Assembly (NCBI RefSeq): GCF_002999335.1
Contig: NW_020312258.1
Span: forward strand, 553,057 to 617,056
Direction of reading: 5' to 3'
DNA from: Cyclospora cayetanensis
Taxonomy: Eukaryota; Apicomplexa; Conoidasida; Eucoccidiorida; Eimeriidae
DNA length: 64,000 bases
A model generated the notes under the pieces. It was not told where the DNA came from and ran no database searches. It saw only the letters and a program-made list of their open reading frames with translations. Numbering within the stretch: position 1 is the stretch's first letter; each line of letters opens with the position of its first letter. Below are positions 1 to 11,800 of the stretch, piece by piece. A program made the position numbers and the translations under genes.

Positions 1-205
1 GTGAAGCACGGCCCATTTGTGTCGGAAAAAACTCAGGAAGCCGCCGTGTTGGAACGATGGTACGGGCGGCAGACAGGTTTCCCTCTTCGTTTCCAATTGT
101 TGATCACTCAACCAACAAACTGCTATTGAAGGCAGCAGTACAGAGCGTGCCAAGTGCCAAGAAACCGATGACAGGCGCTTAATACCAAAGGGGACCACAA
201 TGAAC
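1..205 (+). repeat. diverged copy of a dispersed repeat
   Basis: Translated in frame 1, this stretch resembles the repeat copies at 718-890 and 2191-2363: a shared core reads roughly ER.YGRQTGFPLRF here and [11 protein letters not shown] there, followed by LLLKAAVQ versus LLRVAAQG. The similarity is clearer in protein than in DNA, so the unit may derive from a coding part of a mobile element. This copy may begin before the window. No function is claimed. Confidence 0.45.
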
Positions 206-717
206 GTGCTTATAGTTGCATGCATCAAAAAGTTTTCGAAACGCCTTCCCCACGACCTCCGTACCTCTCCCTGCTGCTTGAAATCGCCGCCTCGATATCC
301 TTTAATTGTCTGGCTGATCCGGTTAATAGCCTAAGCATGAGAACCACACAACCACCAGAAGCACTGTTTCTTCAAAACGTAAATGTGTCAACGTAAAGCG
401 AAGGCGCTCAAGTTTTCACCAATAGCCACAAATCAAAAATTTTATGAAAATAATCATGTAATAAAATTGATCTCCCCAGCCACATAGTCCCGGAGCTCCA
501 TTCTTTTGCCGTCGATGCAGAACCAGACAATTTTGTGATAACTACAAGGGACACAGCTACGATTATCGAAGACAAACAAGATGCTGTCAATTAACAGCAG
601 TCTGCTAGTAAAAGCAGCAACCCGTTTATGGCTGCTTGAATATGAAAGTTCTTAGATTAACCATTGAGTGTAACACTAACAAAAGATAGTACTATGTGTC
701 ACTTGAGCTGCTTGGCC

Positions 718-890
718 TGTAGGACCCTCTCAGGACGCGCCCACGTCGGAACTAATGTAGGAGCGGCAGACAGATGTCCCTCTTTGCTTCCGCTTGTTTA
801 CCCCTCATATTGACACGCGACTATTAAGGGTAGCAGCACAGGGCAAGGCGAGTGCCAGCACACCGGACAGACGCGTAACACGTAAGGGGA
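718..890 (+). repeat. dispersed repeat, copy A (173 bp)
   Basis: This segment is nearly identical to 2191-2363. I count 4 differences over 173 bases, three of them clustered in the stretch after CGTCGGAA. Both copies have the same orientation and the same length. The near identity implies recent duplication or homogenisation. Copy A lies downstream of eIF2-alpha in otherwise featureless DNA. Confidence 0.85.
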
Positions 891-1441
891 ATAATCTTCC
901 CGAAGCAAAACATCACAGGTACTAACATTAAATGCCACACAGCTGCCTATCTGCAGAGTACTATAACAGCAATACACGTGATACTAGCGGGTGGGTCACT
1001 CCTGAAGTACCCTCATCTCTCCGCAAGAACCAAAGGTGAAATGGAATAAATCAAAAATTTCCACGCCAAACCATCCGTACATATACACATACCATTAAAA
1101 CAATACGAACATACGGTATATTAGCTAAGTGCAGTGGAATTGAGGGACAGCATCACCTGACGATACAGTTACATGTGTGAAAATGCAAGTCTAAAAGGTC
1201 TGAGAAAGTATCATTTATCCCGTGTATCCACCAGAAGCGTGCACAAGCCGTACACATTCCTCATCTAAAAGTATGAAAGACACTTTGCCAGTGAATATGA
1301 ACCCACCATGAAATGTTCGACCTCAGGCTCACACGCATTTCGCAGCTTTCATGCTCGGTACGAAGCCTCATTACACCAGTTCTCTTGCATTGGGTATAGA
1401 GTCAACGCTGGATGATAATACAGAATGCCAAACAGAAGCAT
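891..1441. other. no gene seen
   Basis: AT-leaning sequence downstream of the eIF2-alpha stop. I searched the minus strand here for a missing C-terminal eIF2-alpha exon and found nothing that matched. Confidence 0.4.
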
Positions 1442-3518
1442 TTAATGACTTGCCTCTTGTATCTTTTGCATGCCCATTTCCTTGTCAAAGCACGAGGTGA
1501 CGACCACGTACTGCGGCGGCGCAATCAACTTGACTATTATTTCAACCTTTTCATCGCTAACTTCTTTCCCGGCGCTAAGAGCAGCTCTCACTGCGTCTAT
1601 ACCGTCTTTGCCAAAGCACCATACGTCCACTCGGGCCCTGTAACAAGGACAGTAGCAAATCTCGCGCTGGCTCTCCTGGCGTGAGATGTAAAAGCAGGTA
1701 TTTTGGCTGCTTAGAATGTCCGTCCCTTTTTCAAAGTGAAATTTCGAAGTCAATAACTTTCTGCCATGGAGGAACGATGAGGTACGGAATTGGAAGTACT
1801 AAGAAAAATATCCACAAAATGGTGTTCGGAAATGTGCCTTTACACCAGCAGGGCAAAAACCAAACAACACGGCAAACGACCACCAGAAAACACGCGAAGA
1901 GAAAAGAAAAGGGCAATCATTCTAACCTATGAAACCAAGGATGAAATTGCAATCAAATAGCCTAAAGTACACACCTAAGTTTGAGAGCCTGGGGTGCGAG
2001 TCTGAGCTGAATATCCTGGATCAGCGACTGCTTAACGTCCTCCGCAACCTCTAACCCTCCAAACACTTCGTCAGGGTCCAGAGCTGCTGCCTACCATTAA
2101 AAAAACGAAAGCAAGCAATAAAAGAGAATATCATAAGTACTTACCGACAGATGTAATTTTAAGATTAGTGGGTCGGCATGAAACCATGAATGTAGGACCC
2201 TCTCAGGACGCGCCCACGTCGGAACAACTGTGGGAGCGGCAGACAGATGTCCCTCTTTGCTTCCGCTTGTTTACCCCTCATATTGACACGCGACTATTAA
2301 GGGTAGCAGCACAGGGCAAGGCGAGTGCCAGCACACCGGACAGACGCGTAACACGAAAGGGGAGATAACGGCATTATCGCTGTTATGATTTCTTGTCGTA
2401 TGTACTGTTCGAGCAAGACCTGCAAAATAGGCTAAATGGTAATTCCACTGCGTTTTTTTGTCTCTCTTTACCTTAAGGGCATCCAGCGCATGTCCATATT
2501 TTTCGTAAAGTGGCCAAATGACTTTAGCATTAAGCTCGTCGACCCTCAGCTTATGTTTGAGAGCGACGTGACGAACTGTTTGGTGCACCTTTTTCCCTTT
2601 CGAATATCGCTCCTCGCACTTGACGATATCCTCCGGAGAAACTCTGCAGGAGGCAGAAGAAAAACACGAAATTGAATAAACCCTCTGCATGCATACAAAG
2701 AGGGGAGGAAGGGGTGGCAGCTTGCAGCTATGAGGTCTACAGTTTAGACAAAAATCGTATGAATTAGATCGACGGGCTGTTCGGAGTTTGAAGCGGAATG
2801 GCTCAACACAGCGATGTGGCCACACGGAACCTGGTGGAATTGTCCAACTTTTGTACAATACCGGAAGTGCACCAGCCAAATACAAGCAAGGTCTGGTAAT
2901 CGATGCAGTTTAGTTGGAATAAATCTACGATAAAGTATATCATTGGTGGAGGAGAATGCGTTAAAGTCGCCGTAAAAACGATGAAGCCGGCCAGAGCGGG
3001 GCGTTCAGTATTTAAACCGCCGGCCAGGAATAATAATTAGCTCATTCCAGTTCCGTGCAATGGAAGACAAGTGTTTGCAGCGTTACCCTTCGGCTGATGT
3101 GGTACTTTCAATCGAAAATCATACAGTTGGTCCATTAGGCAACACTTTTACAAAAAAAAAGGATCGAGCGTTCTAGAACAGCTTCATCGATGTTTTCAAG
3201 TTACCTGCTCTTGCTAAGGTCTATATATCCCTTGACAGCGTCCACTCTGAGCACCATGACTGCTTCAAGTCTTCCGACTTTGACAAGCTTCGTGACACTC
3301 CTGAAACGCCTTTTGCTCAGCTCTGACATAAGAATCATGCCTTCCATGTTGTTGTACTCCAAGAGCGACACGTAAGCCCCCATCTCCGCAATACGTTGGA
3401 CCTTAACCATCACAAGTTCCTCCAAGTTAGGAAATTTTCGCTCATAGAACCGCAAGTCGCCCAAACTTGAGCGCACTTGGCTCCCCACCGGGTCGGACCC
3501 ACCCGGCTGCTGCGCCAT
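1442..3518 (-). CDS. translation initiation factor eIF2, alpha subunit
   Basis: eIF2-alpha is the regulatory subunit of the eIF2 GTPase that carries initiator Met-tRNA. Four exons join in phase: 3518-3205, 2643-2472, 2090-1975 and 1637-1442, coding about 265 residues. Exon 1 holds the S1 OB-fold; [11 protein letters not shown] carries the stress-kinase target serine (Ser68 here, human Ser51). Exon 2 has the helical domain ([14 protein letters not shown]), and exons 3-4 start the C-terminal alpha/beta domain ([25 protein letters not shown]). Splice sites are GT-AG with good pyrimidine tracts. The product stops 50-80 residues short of typical eIF2-alpha. A good GC donor (GAG|GCAAGT) sits at 1454, 4 codons before the stop, so a further exon may exist, but I could not find it. 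Copy B of the dispersed repeat lies in intron 2. The identity is certain; the 3' end is not. Confidence 0.9.
2191..2363 (+). repeat. dispersed repeat, copy B, inside an eIF2-alpha intron
   Basis: 173 bp, about 98% identical to 718-890. It lies between eIF2-alpha exon 2 (ends 2472) and exon 3 (starts 2090), in antisense orientation to that gene. It leaves the splice sites intact. Confidence 0.85.
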
Positions 3519-5569
3519 CTTGGCGTATAACGCTATTGAGTGGGGAAAAGGGGCCTACTCCGATTCTATACGGTAAATACCAGCGAAAATAACCCCGAAC
3601 TTTGCATAAGGTGCCAAAAGTCGACGGACAGGCGGTAAAAAGTTCATGGTACCCCTGCGCATTTCAAGAGCACGTGGGGCTGCGGCGGTTGCAGGGGTGA
3701 TTTACAGGTACCTAAATAAAATTTGGCAATGAGCCGTAAACTGTTGTCTTCGAAGCTCATAGCTCAGCCATTCAGTCCAAATTTGTCTGCTAAACGGAAA
3801 GGCCAGTACAACTTTCTAGAGATTTGAAAACTCAAGCGCCCTTAGCTGATGCCGCCAGTGGGGCTTACCACAGGAGAGAAGAATTAACAGCAGATGATTC
3901 AGTTGCATTTATTTAATGCAGCAATAACCGCTTTACTTGATCGAGCATCACGCTGCCAAGGGCCGCCTGTAAGCAGGGAATTGATACTCCCGCGCCAGGG
4001 TTCTGCCACTGGAGCAAACTGCTGCATCCACATATGGGCAGCGCACACCTACACTGGGTCTCCCAAAGGATGCTGCCCACCTAAATATCAGTCAAAATTC
4101 TTCAAGGACTTTTTGTGTCCTTTCATAGAAAGAGGCTTGTCTTTCCCTAGCCCGGTTTCCCTATTGGCGAGACGCGGGACTACGACTAGTAGAGGACCGA
4201 GACACTTGCGACAGGCAGCGGCACCATCAGAGCACTTAACACATTCGCATTAAATCACTGGGATCCACATAATTCACGGCAATAATAAAGATATGCGCAT
4301 ATTCTTCTGCGATACAAAAAGTATGTGACGTACAGACATACACACCAGCACTTAACTCTACACCAATTATTTACTATTAGTAAAGAACTAAATAAAGCGC
4401 TTGTATTCGTATATCGTATTGATTACAGGGAGGCGTCAATTCGAAGCAAGAAGGTGCAAAATTGTGTGGGGGCGCTAGATGGTGTGTGCAATGAGCTATA
4501 ATTGCTTGGAATGCCCACAGAATCAGCTACGCGCACCCGAGCTGCCGCCCCCCCTTCATGTCGGAAACTCTGAGTGTCCCCAAGTGAGCAGATAAGCTCT
4601 TTTGCAAAATACTTAAAAATATCATTCCAAGTTTTTGCTAATTCTGACTCCAAGTGTCTCACTAAGGAGGCCTCCAACAAAGCTTAAAATTGGCAGGAGT
4701 TGGGTGCAGCTATTTCGCACTAGTGCACTGGCTGTGGCTGCGAAGAAGCGTCAGATTTCTTCAAACGATTGTCGGGCCTCGATTAGCTATCTAGTAATCC
4801 AATACTTGATTTGCTGTGGCAACGGAAGGGGATAAACCTGTGCCAACGGAAGCAAACGAAGGCAGAACGCCTGTTGGCGCGACAGAGGCAGACATGCAAG
4901 CTGATGTGAGTGCAGTAGCTAAAAAGCAGGTAGAGATGCATTTCTTGTCAGCCTATGAAATGTAAACGGATGTGTGGATGAGAGCATGCCGACCGGAAGA
5001 AGACTGGCAGCTGTGACGATAGGCAAAGACTCGGAGTCGTGATTAACCTTTTGGAGAACTGCAGCGCTTTGCACCCCGCAAATAAAGGTAAAAAGTGATC
5101 CTTGCGACCGTTTTGTGAATATACAGACACTTTGATGGTCGCCAATCGATACACAGGAATTTGTCTGCATGCAAGGATAATTACATGCCAATCCATCATA
5201 CAAGCCCTGACTTGTCGGTGTTCACGAGACCAGATTGATAGCAGACTTTGGGAGACTTGAAATCTTAAGTAAGGGTATCTATCAATAGATGGCATCTACT
5301 AAAATAGGCAACCTTGGCTTGCGAAAGCCATAATGCTGACGAACTGCTGCTTTACAAAGGCTTACCTACGATTTACCCGACGTGTCCCGTCAGATGGTCG
5401 CAGGATGGGCAGTGACTCAGCGACAAAATAACTAGCGCTGACGCCCCTGTACGTGATGGACTGCTTAAGGAGTATCCACTTAATGCAACTCCTGCGCCGT
5501 TGGTTATGAAGGAAAAGCCAAGTCCAGATCTCGGAGCCTATGGATGTCGGGACTGGCAACCCGCCGTAG
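3519..5569. other. no confident gene; upstream of eIF2-alpha and of Gag remnant
   Basis: Short open frames only, none with family resemblance. The first few hundred bases must hold the eIF2-alpha promoter and 5' UTR. Part of the rest may be decayed retroelement sequence 5' of the zinc knuckle at 5570-5710, but I cannot align it. Confidence 0.35.
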
Positions 5570-5710
5570 GCTACAGTTTTAGGTGAACGGGAAGAAAAAG
5601 CTAGAGTGAACCAGCGTACCAGGACAGCCTCCAATACTTTACGACAAAAGCCCTCCTGCTTTACTTGCGGGAGACTGGGTCATATGACCCAGAACTGCCA
5701 GCGAACATAA
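5570..5710 (+). pseudogene. retroelement Gag remnant with CCHC zinc knuckle
   Basis: An open frame of 46 codons bounded by stops ends in a basic stretch followed by CFTCGRLGHMTQNC, an exact C-x2-C-x4-H-x4-C knuckle. This is the nucleocapsid signature of LTR-retrotransposon and retrovirus-like Gag proteins. It is followed about 110 bases later by a protease-like frame (5820-6101), the order expected for Gag-Pro. Upstream frames are closed by stops, so the Gag body is lost or unrecognisable. It is most likely a decayed Ty3/gypsy-type element. Confidence 0.7.
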
Positions 5711-5819
5711 AAAGCCATAGCAGGTGGGCAGCGAAACTGGGCCTAGCGGAAGCAGGTTGCTTGGCGAGCAAAGAAGCTGAACCACGGAAAAACGACGGCC
5801 CCTTCTAGGCTGCGGTGTA

Positions 5820-6101
5820 ATGAAGGGGGGTACAGAGGATAGAATTGCATATGGAGGAGCACTACGGGCATATTCTTTGCTGATACGAATTCACAGTAAT
5901 AGTCATGAATTCCTAGCGTTACTTGGTACTAGATGTGCAGTGAATTTGTCGTCTGCGCTGTCTCACCTGCGGCTAAATATGAAGCTATTACAGCATAGAC
6001 CTTACCTCAACACACCAGCAAGGAAGCTGCGAAGATATATAGGCGTGCACCTTGCTCGCATACTTTCACTGCTCAACTTGCTAAGAGTGCTGCTCCTTTG
6101 A
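5820..6101 (+). pseudogene. retroelement aspartic-protease-like remnant
   Basis: A 93-codon frame contains FLALLGTRCAVNLSS followed by SHLRLNM. The layout fits the retropepsin active-site region, where the family has a D-[ST]-G triad after hydrophobic residues. Here the triad reads G-T-R, so the catalytic Asp is gone. Its position directly downstream of the CCHC knuckle supports the assignment. No reverse transcriptase continues on this strand. Confidence 0.45.
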
Positions 6102-8868
6102 CACATCTCCCTCCACATCAACTGGCAATATGAATATTGGAGGAGTTGGGCCTGTAAAGGCCCTCGCTTCAGCATCAGTTTCCTGTGTGTGACCTGGACA
6201 AGTTAAAGGGTGTCGAGGCGGAGGAGCCTCAGTCAGCCGTGGAACTGCCGGAGTCTAGGACCATTGAGAACCGAGGATACACTGGTCGGGAGCTTCTAGT
6301 GTAATGAAATGGGGAAAGCCAATATTGACGGATGACAAAGGACTAGTTGCTGGCTTCGTTGCCTGTGAGAGAGTCTACGAACGACTCTGTTTGGCTAGCA
6401 AAGGTATTCGGCATGAAGGGCATTTCTCCGTTCCATTGGTAAGTGTCCTTCCCCAACACATGCTCTGCCTGAGGTGGCTATCTTCATCTGCGGGTATTGC
6501 TTGAAGCGTTCTGGATATCTGGTTTCAAGGTGGCCGCTGCACACAGATTTATTCCCAGCCACTCTTAGGTATGTTGATGCATCCTTCCTTTTGCCTATTT
6601 TAGGAATTAAAATAGACTGTGCTGTGCGGAACGTCTGTCTATGTTAGCGGACTTTGCTCTAAGGAGGCGCGGCCATTCTTCTGAACTACAGTATATTTTG
6701 TTTGCCTTCACATCTTGTACTTGTCTTGCTTTTTATTGTCGCAGGGGGGTTACATATATAAGCTGCTGGACGATAGCAAGCCATTACGCTGCCGCTTTTG
6801 TGGGGGTATCGTCCTTCGCTTGTTGTTGGTAGCTGTGTGTGCATGTGTCCTTCTTTCCTCTTGTATCACTTTAGCCGCGGATGAACTCATTTTTTTCTCA
6901 TGCCTGTGAAGTAGCAATAGATGGGAAACTTTTGCGCTGTCTTGCATGCAGCCAGTTGTTCTCGACGCGCATGTATGGAACACGAGGGCGTGTGCTTGGA
7001 AATGCGCGAAAGAAGATTTAGCGGACTATGTTTTCTTTTACAGTGGTTATATCATCAACACGAGTGATATACAACAAAGAGAACTAATTTACGATTTTGT
7101 CTGTTCGTATGTAGTACTTATCGTAGAAAACAGTTAGCCCGGTACAAAAAGGCGCTATGTTGTGTGCGGTTGTGCCGAACGATCTGTTCAATTAGGTGTG
7201 ACTGCTTGGAATGTGTGGAGAGTGCAACAATGCACACACAGGCTACCTATCACTATCCTCGCATGCGGCAACCTAGAGGAGATAGGGTAGGGAAAGGAGG
7301 GCACACTTCTTGAAAGACGCTCAAGAACTTCCTACAATTTTGCATTAAGTTGGAGAATAATAAAGGCGTCTCCTTATAGAGATTGTAGATGACCTGTTAC
7401 AGAGGGGATGCACGGGCTTCAGACGCAAGGGTGCCTGCGTCTTTTCTCGCCAGACTAGCACCTGCACGAATCTGCTTACCGAAGGCCAGCCAACACATAG
7501 GGGGGGAAAGACGAGCGCGTTTTGTCATAGTTTATATGGATTAGATTACAGTTTCGTCTCTCGAGGCTTTTTGACGCCTTAGCTTCACGCATACCAGAAC
7601 GCGAGGACTACGAGTTAGGTCCCGGCCTTTGCGCTTGCTGGCCTGCAGGCCTAAAGCTCTAGGGTAAAATGGGAGCAGAACAGCAGCGGCAAAAATGATT
7701 GAGCTCTGAAAGCACTGAAGCTGAAGCTGTAAGGGAATATTTAAAGGGGGTCTCCGCCTCCCCCCCAAAGTGCGTGAATATTTCCGACTGTGCCTCATCC
7801 GGTTCTTCAGGCCGCTGAAACTAATCGAGTCGAGTTATGCCAAAATTGACTGCTGAGACACCGTCGTGAAACCGAGAAGTTGAGCGAGGGGCAAAAGCTA
7901 GGCACTGCAAAGAGAAGATATCTTCTCATAGGCGCACAAAACGTTGCCGTCAGTTGATACCCCCAAAAGAACCCTAAATCCTAAGATATCACCGGCTAAC
8001 GTCACAAGCTAACTTTAGGGTGAAAGAAACAGAATATTCAGCGGATCGAAGTGCATTGGCATCAGAGCAAAAAGTAAATTACATGCTAGTAGGAAACAAG
8101 ATTTCTACACTAGCAGTACCCGTGCAACAAGTTTCTATCGAGTGAGAGGCGCAGAGGAGTCTGCGTTTCTTCACACACCGCGCTTTGTAGTACACTCGAA
8201 AGTGGGTGATGCTAAACGCCCTTAAGGCCCCAGGTCTGAAGTTTATACAAGGCTTCCCGCCTTAGTTCGTTTAGCCTAGGCTTCATGAGTGCTTTTGATG
8301 GAAGGACAATATGGCGCATTAGGCTCAGCCGGTGAGAATAGGTCTCTTCGCTGCAAAACTCTGACAGCGATATTTCAAGAGCCTCTTTTGTGCATGGGGG
8401 GGCCAAAAACGTCCCCAGGGGCATCCAAAGGCCGCGTGCCAGTGGATGAAGCAACTTAACCAGAAGAGGGGCGACACCCTGTCGCTCTAGCCGTACATAC
8501 ACTTTGTCAAGGGGCTCAAGAGGGGGGCCCTACACTGCGCACACAGCCAGGGGGCCTGGTACAGGAGGCGAAGGGGGAATTCCGCTGTCCACGAAATGCG
8601 CCGATCTGTAGGGGCAGCATTAGCTGCATGGCTTTGAGACTTGAGGCTGCATGGAAGTTTGCACGGCCTCGACGCAACTGCTCCAGCGTCGCACTTGCTG
8701 AGAGGTTGAGAATGCGTCCGGGTGCTTCGAACCCAGCGGACTGCAGTTCCTATGACACTCCAGAAAGGCCGACTAGAGCCGAGTTCGCAGCACGATTGAT
8801 ACGAGGGGAATAAGCGAGGCAAGCAGGGTGCGTCCTCGGAAGGCTAGAGCCCTTCAGATGGCCTCCTG
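6102..8868. other. no gene recognised
   Basis: Several short frames exist on both strands (for example a 96-codon minus frame at 8212-8502) but none shows a known domain, a convincing exon chain or unusual composition. It may be more retroelement debris. The 3' UTR of the CLPTM1-family gene should occupy the last part. Confidence 0.35.
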
Positions 8869-11800
8869 TCAGGAATGAGGGGCCCCCGCAGTCTGCGGTT
8901 GCCGCCTTCTAAGTCCCTCCGCTTCCGTGCAGGAGGCTTTGCCCTTGTCCTTTTCGATACTCTCAACGCGTGGTACTGCCTCACTGGCTGCCTGGACTCC
9001 CGGCGATGCTGCTGCCTTGGCAGCCTCAGAGGATTGCGCAGCTGTGGATGGTGCATTAGCTGCATCATCTCCAGCTGCTGCAGACTGCTGAGAAGCCGCC
9101 TGGAGTTGCGCGCCCATGGTACGGCTCTTGTCTACACGGTATATCCAGCGCTGGTAGAGGTAGACAATAAAAATGATGTCTGAGAGGCAGATACACCCAA
9201 GGAGTCGATGAGGAAAAGCACTGGTTCGGGACTAAGTTGAAGGAACAGAGGGTCAAGGGCGGCATCGGCAAAGGACAAAGACTCCTCAGCTTGTGAAAGG
9301 AAGAGGAAATAATATTGAAAAGAAGATTTAAAAAACATCTGCGCTTGAAGTGCTCCCTACCGTCACGGAAGCAGGAGAGCCGGTGCATCCAGGGCATGTC
9401 AATTAGGAAGGAAGCCACATCGTCAACAAAGGTATTGAGGGACCTAAGACGCAAAGTGAGGCAGACGTAATTCGACTGCCCTGAAAAGACTGGAGGAATG
9501 TATTCAGGGTGTTGCCATGTCTTGTTTTTGTCGCTGCTACCTGCACATTTAGACCATCTACAAGCGAGGGCAGTGTAAAAGGATTGCTGCTGAAGGGAAG
9601 GCGAACGGCTTGCCTGTAGATCAGGGCACGCCACGGCAGGTGGTCTACAGACTTCAGTTTGTAGTTAATATATAGCTGAGGCGTCATCAGCACAAATCCT
9701 GGACACGACACAAACGGCAAAACACCCACAAAATCAAAGATGAGATTGGGCATATATGCGAGCAGGGCGCGTGCATGTAGCATGCGAACGGCCGAACCTC
9801 TCGCCTGGGGAAGCCTGCAAGGGCACGGGTAGGAAGTGCAAGCGAGTAGAACCACTGTGGAAAGACATAAAAAGAAGAAATGAGAAGGGTCAAAGAGGCA
9901 CTGCCTCACCAAAAGTGTAGACGGAACCGGCGAGGACCGAAATGATGTACGAGTACCAGGACTTGTATTTGTTGTTTAGTAGCGCGTACACCGCATACCC
10001 CACAAGCTGCAGCACCATGCGCCTCAGAACGGCCAAGCAAGAACCCTGAGAGGGCCTAACAGGCAGCTTCTGCTGCTGCTCTTAGCCCCCCTTCCCAGCA
10101 AAAAGACTGCCTTGTGTGACAAGTACACCCGATATTCGCGGCTTGACAGTAGCAGCAACAGCAGCAGCAGCAGCAGGAGGGGTACAACGCGCTTCGTGTT
10201 TTTGCACATACACAGGGCGCCAGTGCAATGCTGGCGTAAGTAATGGCGGTGCGGTCATAGTCTTTTGTTTGGGAATCCGAATAGCTCCGAGTAAATGAGA
10301 ATCGCACAAAAGGGAAGTCGTGTCGGCGCTCGAGTTTGACGGCTTTCGTCAGCTTCCACCCCGAGATTGCTGAGACCGTCAGGCGCATGCACAAAACAAA
10401 CATGCTTGTATGGCAGCGGAGAGTGCAGGCAGCTGCTGCAACGAGCGCCTACATAGTGAGGACAGAGACAAAGAGGGCAGAACGGCCTACGCGAGCGGCA
10501 CGGCAGCAACACCTCGCGAGACACAGTGTAAACATTCTGTCCCTTCCATTCCGGGTTGGGGCACGACGACACATTGCATGCATAGACCGTGAAACGCGCA
10601 ACACATGCAAAATAAACACACGAGGTAAAAAGGAGGAGTTTGGCCGCTAATGAAGGAGCTGCGGACGCTCACCAATGCCAATAAAGACTTCAAAAAGGAT
10701 GAGCCAGGACGTCTCCTGGCTGTCGAAGAGATAGAGTCCAATGATAAGCTGCGACAAGTATAGCTAGGGCACATCGTCATGCGCCTTCGAATTGAGCACG
10801 TCAGCGACACTATGCGTAAAACGCACTGGCAGAAAAGCAGCAACTGCGGAAACTCTGCGTGAGGGCTTTTGTTGACACAAGAGACGGGGAAGTCGCTAAC
10901 CTCACAAACAAACCCAAAGATGAGCGACACCGCGGAGAGTCCCTCCATAGACTCGTTTTTGTACCAGAATTGCATGTCTGAAAATAGAAACGCATGCGTC
11001 TGGACTACTGCCGAAACTGCTCTTCGCCGTTTCCACATGAATTCTCCTACTACGCCTTACATGCGTGCTGCTTCGCTGCCGCGCCGAGGCAGGAGCAGTT
11101 CATGCGCATCCCAAAGCCCACTTACCGTTCTTGAACGCAAAGAAGGAGAAGACGGAGTGACAGAGGATAAATACCGCGGAAAATGCGAGCATGAAGGGGT
11201 TTGTTTCCAGGAGGATACGCTTGAGCATGAAGCCCTCCCGCGCACTTTGAATGCCCATCTGTACCTGCTGCTGCTGTACCCCCGTCATTTGCGACTGCAG
11301 GAGCCATGCGTGGACGCTTCCAACGCCGAAGGAGAGTGTAATGTTTTGCGGAACGTCCTGTGCAAGCCGTTTACACACACAGAGAGACAGCATTCGCAGC
11401 GCCGGGGAACGAGGCGCTGCACACGGAGAACCTTTAGCCAGTGGTGCAGCAGCCGATTACCAAGGAAAGCCGCGTGTGGAAAGGAGAGAAGAGGGGGTTT
11501 GGTGGAGGCAAGCAGCGGGAAGGGCAGACGCTGACATGAGAACTTACAACGAGGGTTGCGTTGATTGGAACGAAGTGCTTCTCGAGCAGCCAGAAGTCCG
11601 AGATGTTGACCATAGGCTCGTATTCTCCTGCAGCTAACCGCAGCTGAAGGCCTGCATCAGAAAGCCCCCAACACCCCTTCCCCTCCGAGCTCCATGCAGA
11701 GTTTGAACAAGAAAGGGCTCACAACCCAATGCGCTGCAGATCCATTAAAGGGCGGCAGGCAGGCCAGGTCCCTACAACTTGCAGACAAAAGCAAATGACG

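Noticed and set aside
7970..7985. Telomere-like ACCCTAAA sequence
   Set aside because: A single unit only; no tandem telomeric array in the window.
8700..8760. tRNA-like T-loop (GGGTTCGAAGC on minus strand)
   Set aside because: The flanking bases do not pair into a T stem and no acceptor or anticodon arm could be built.
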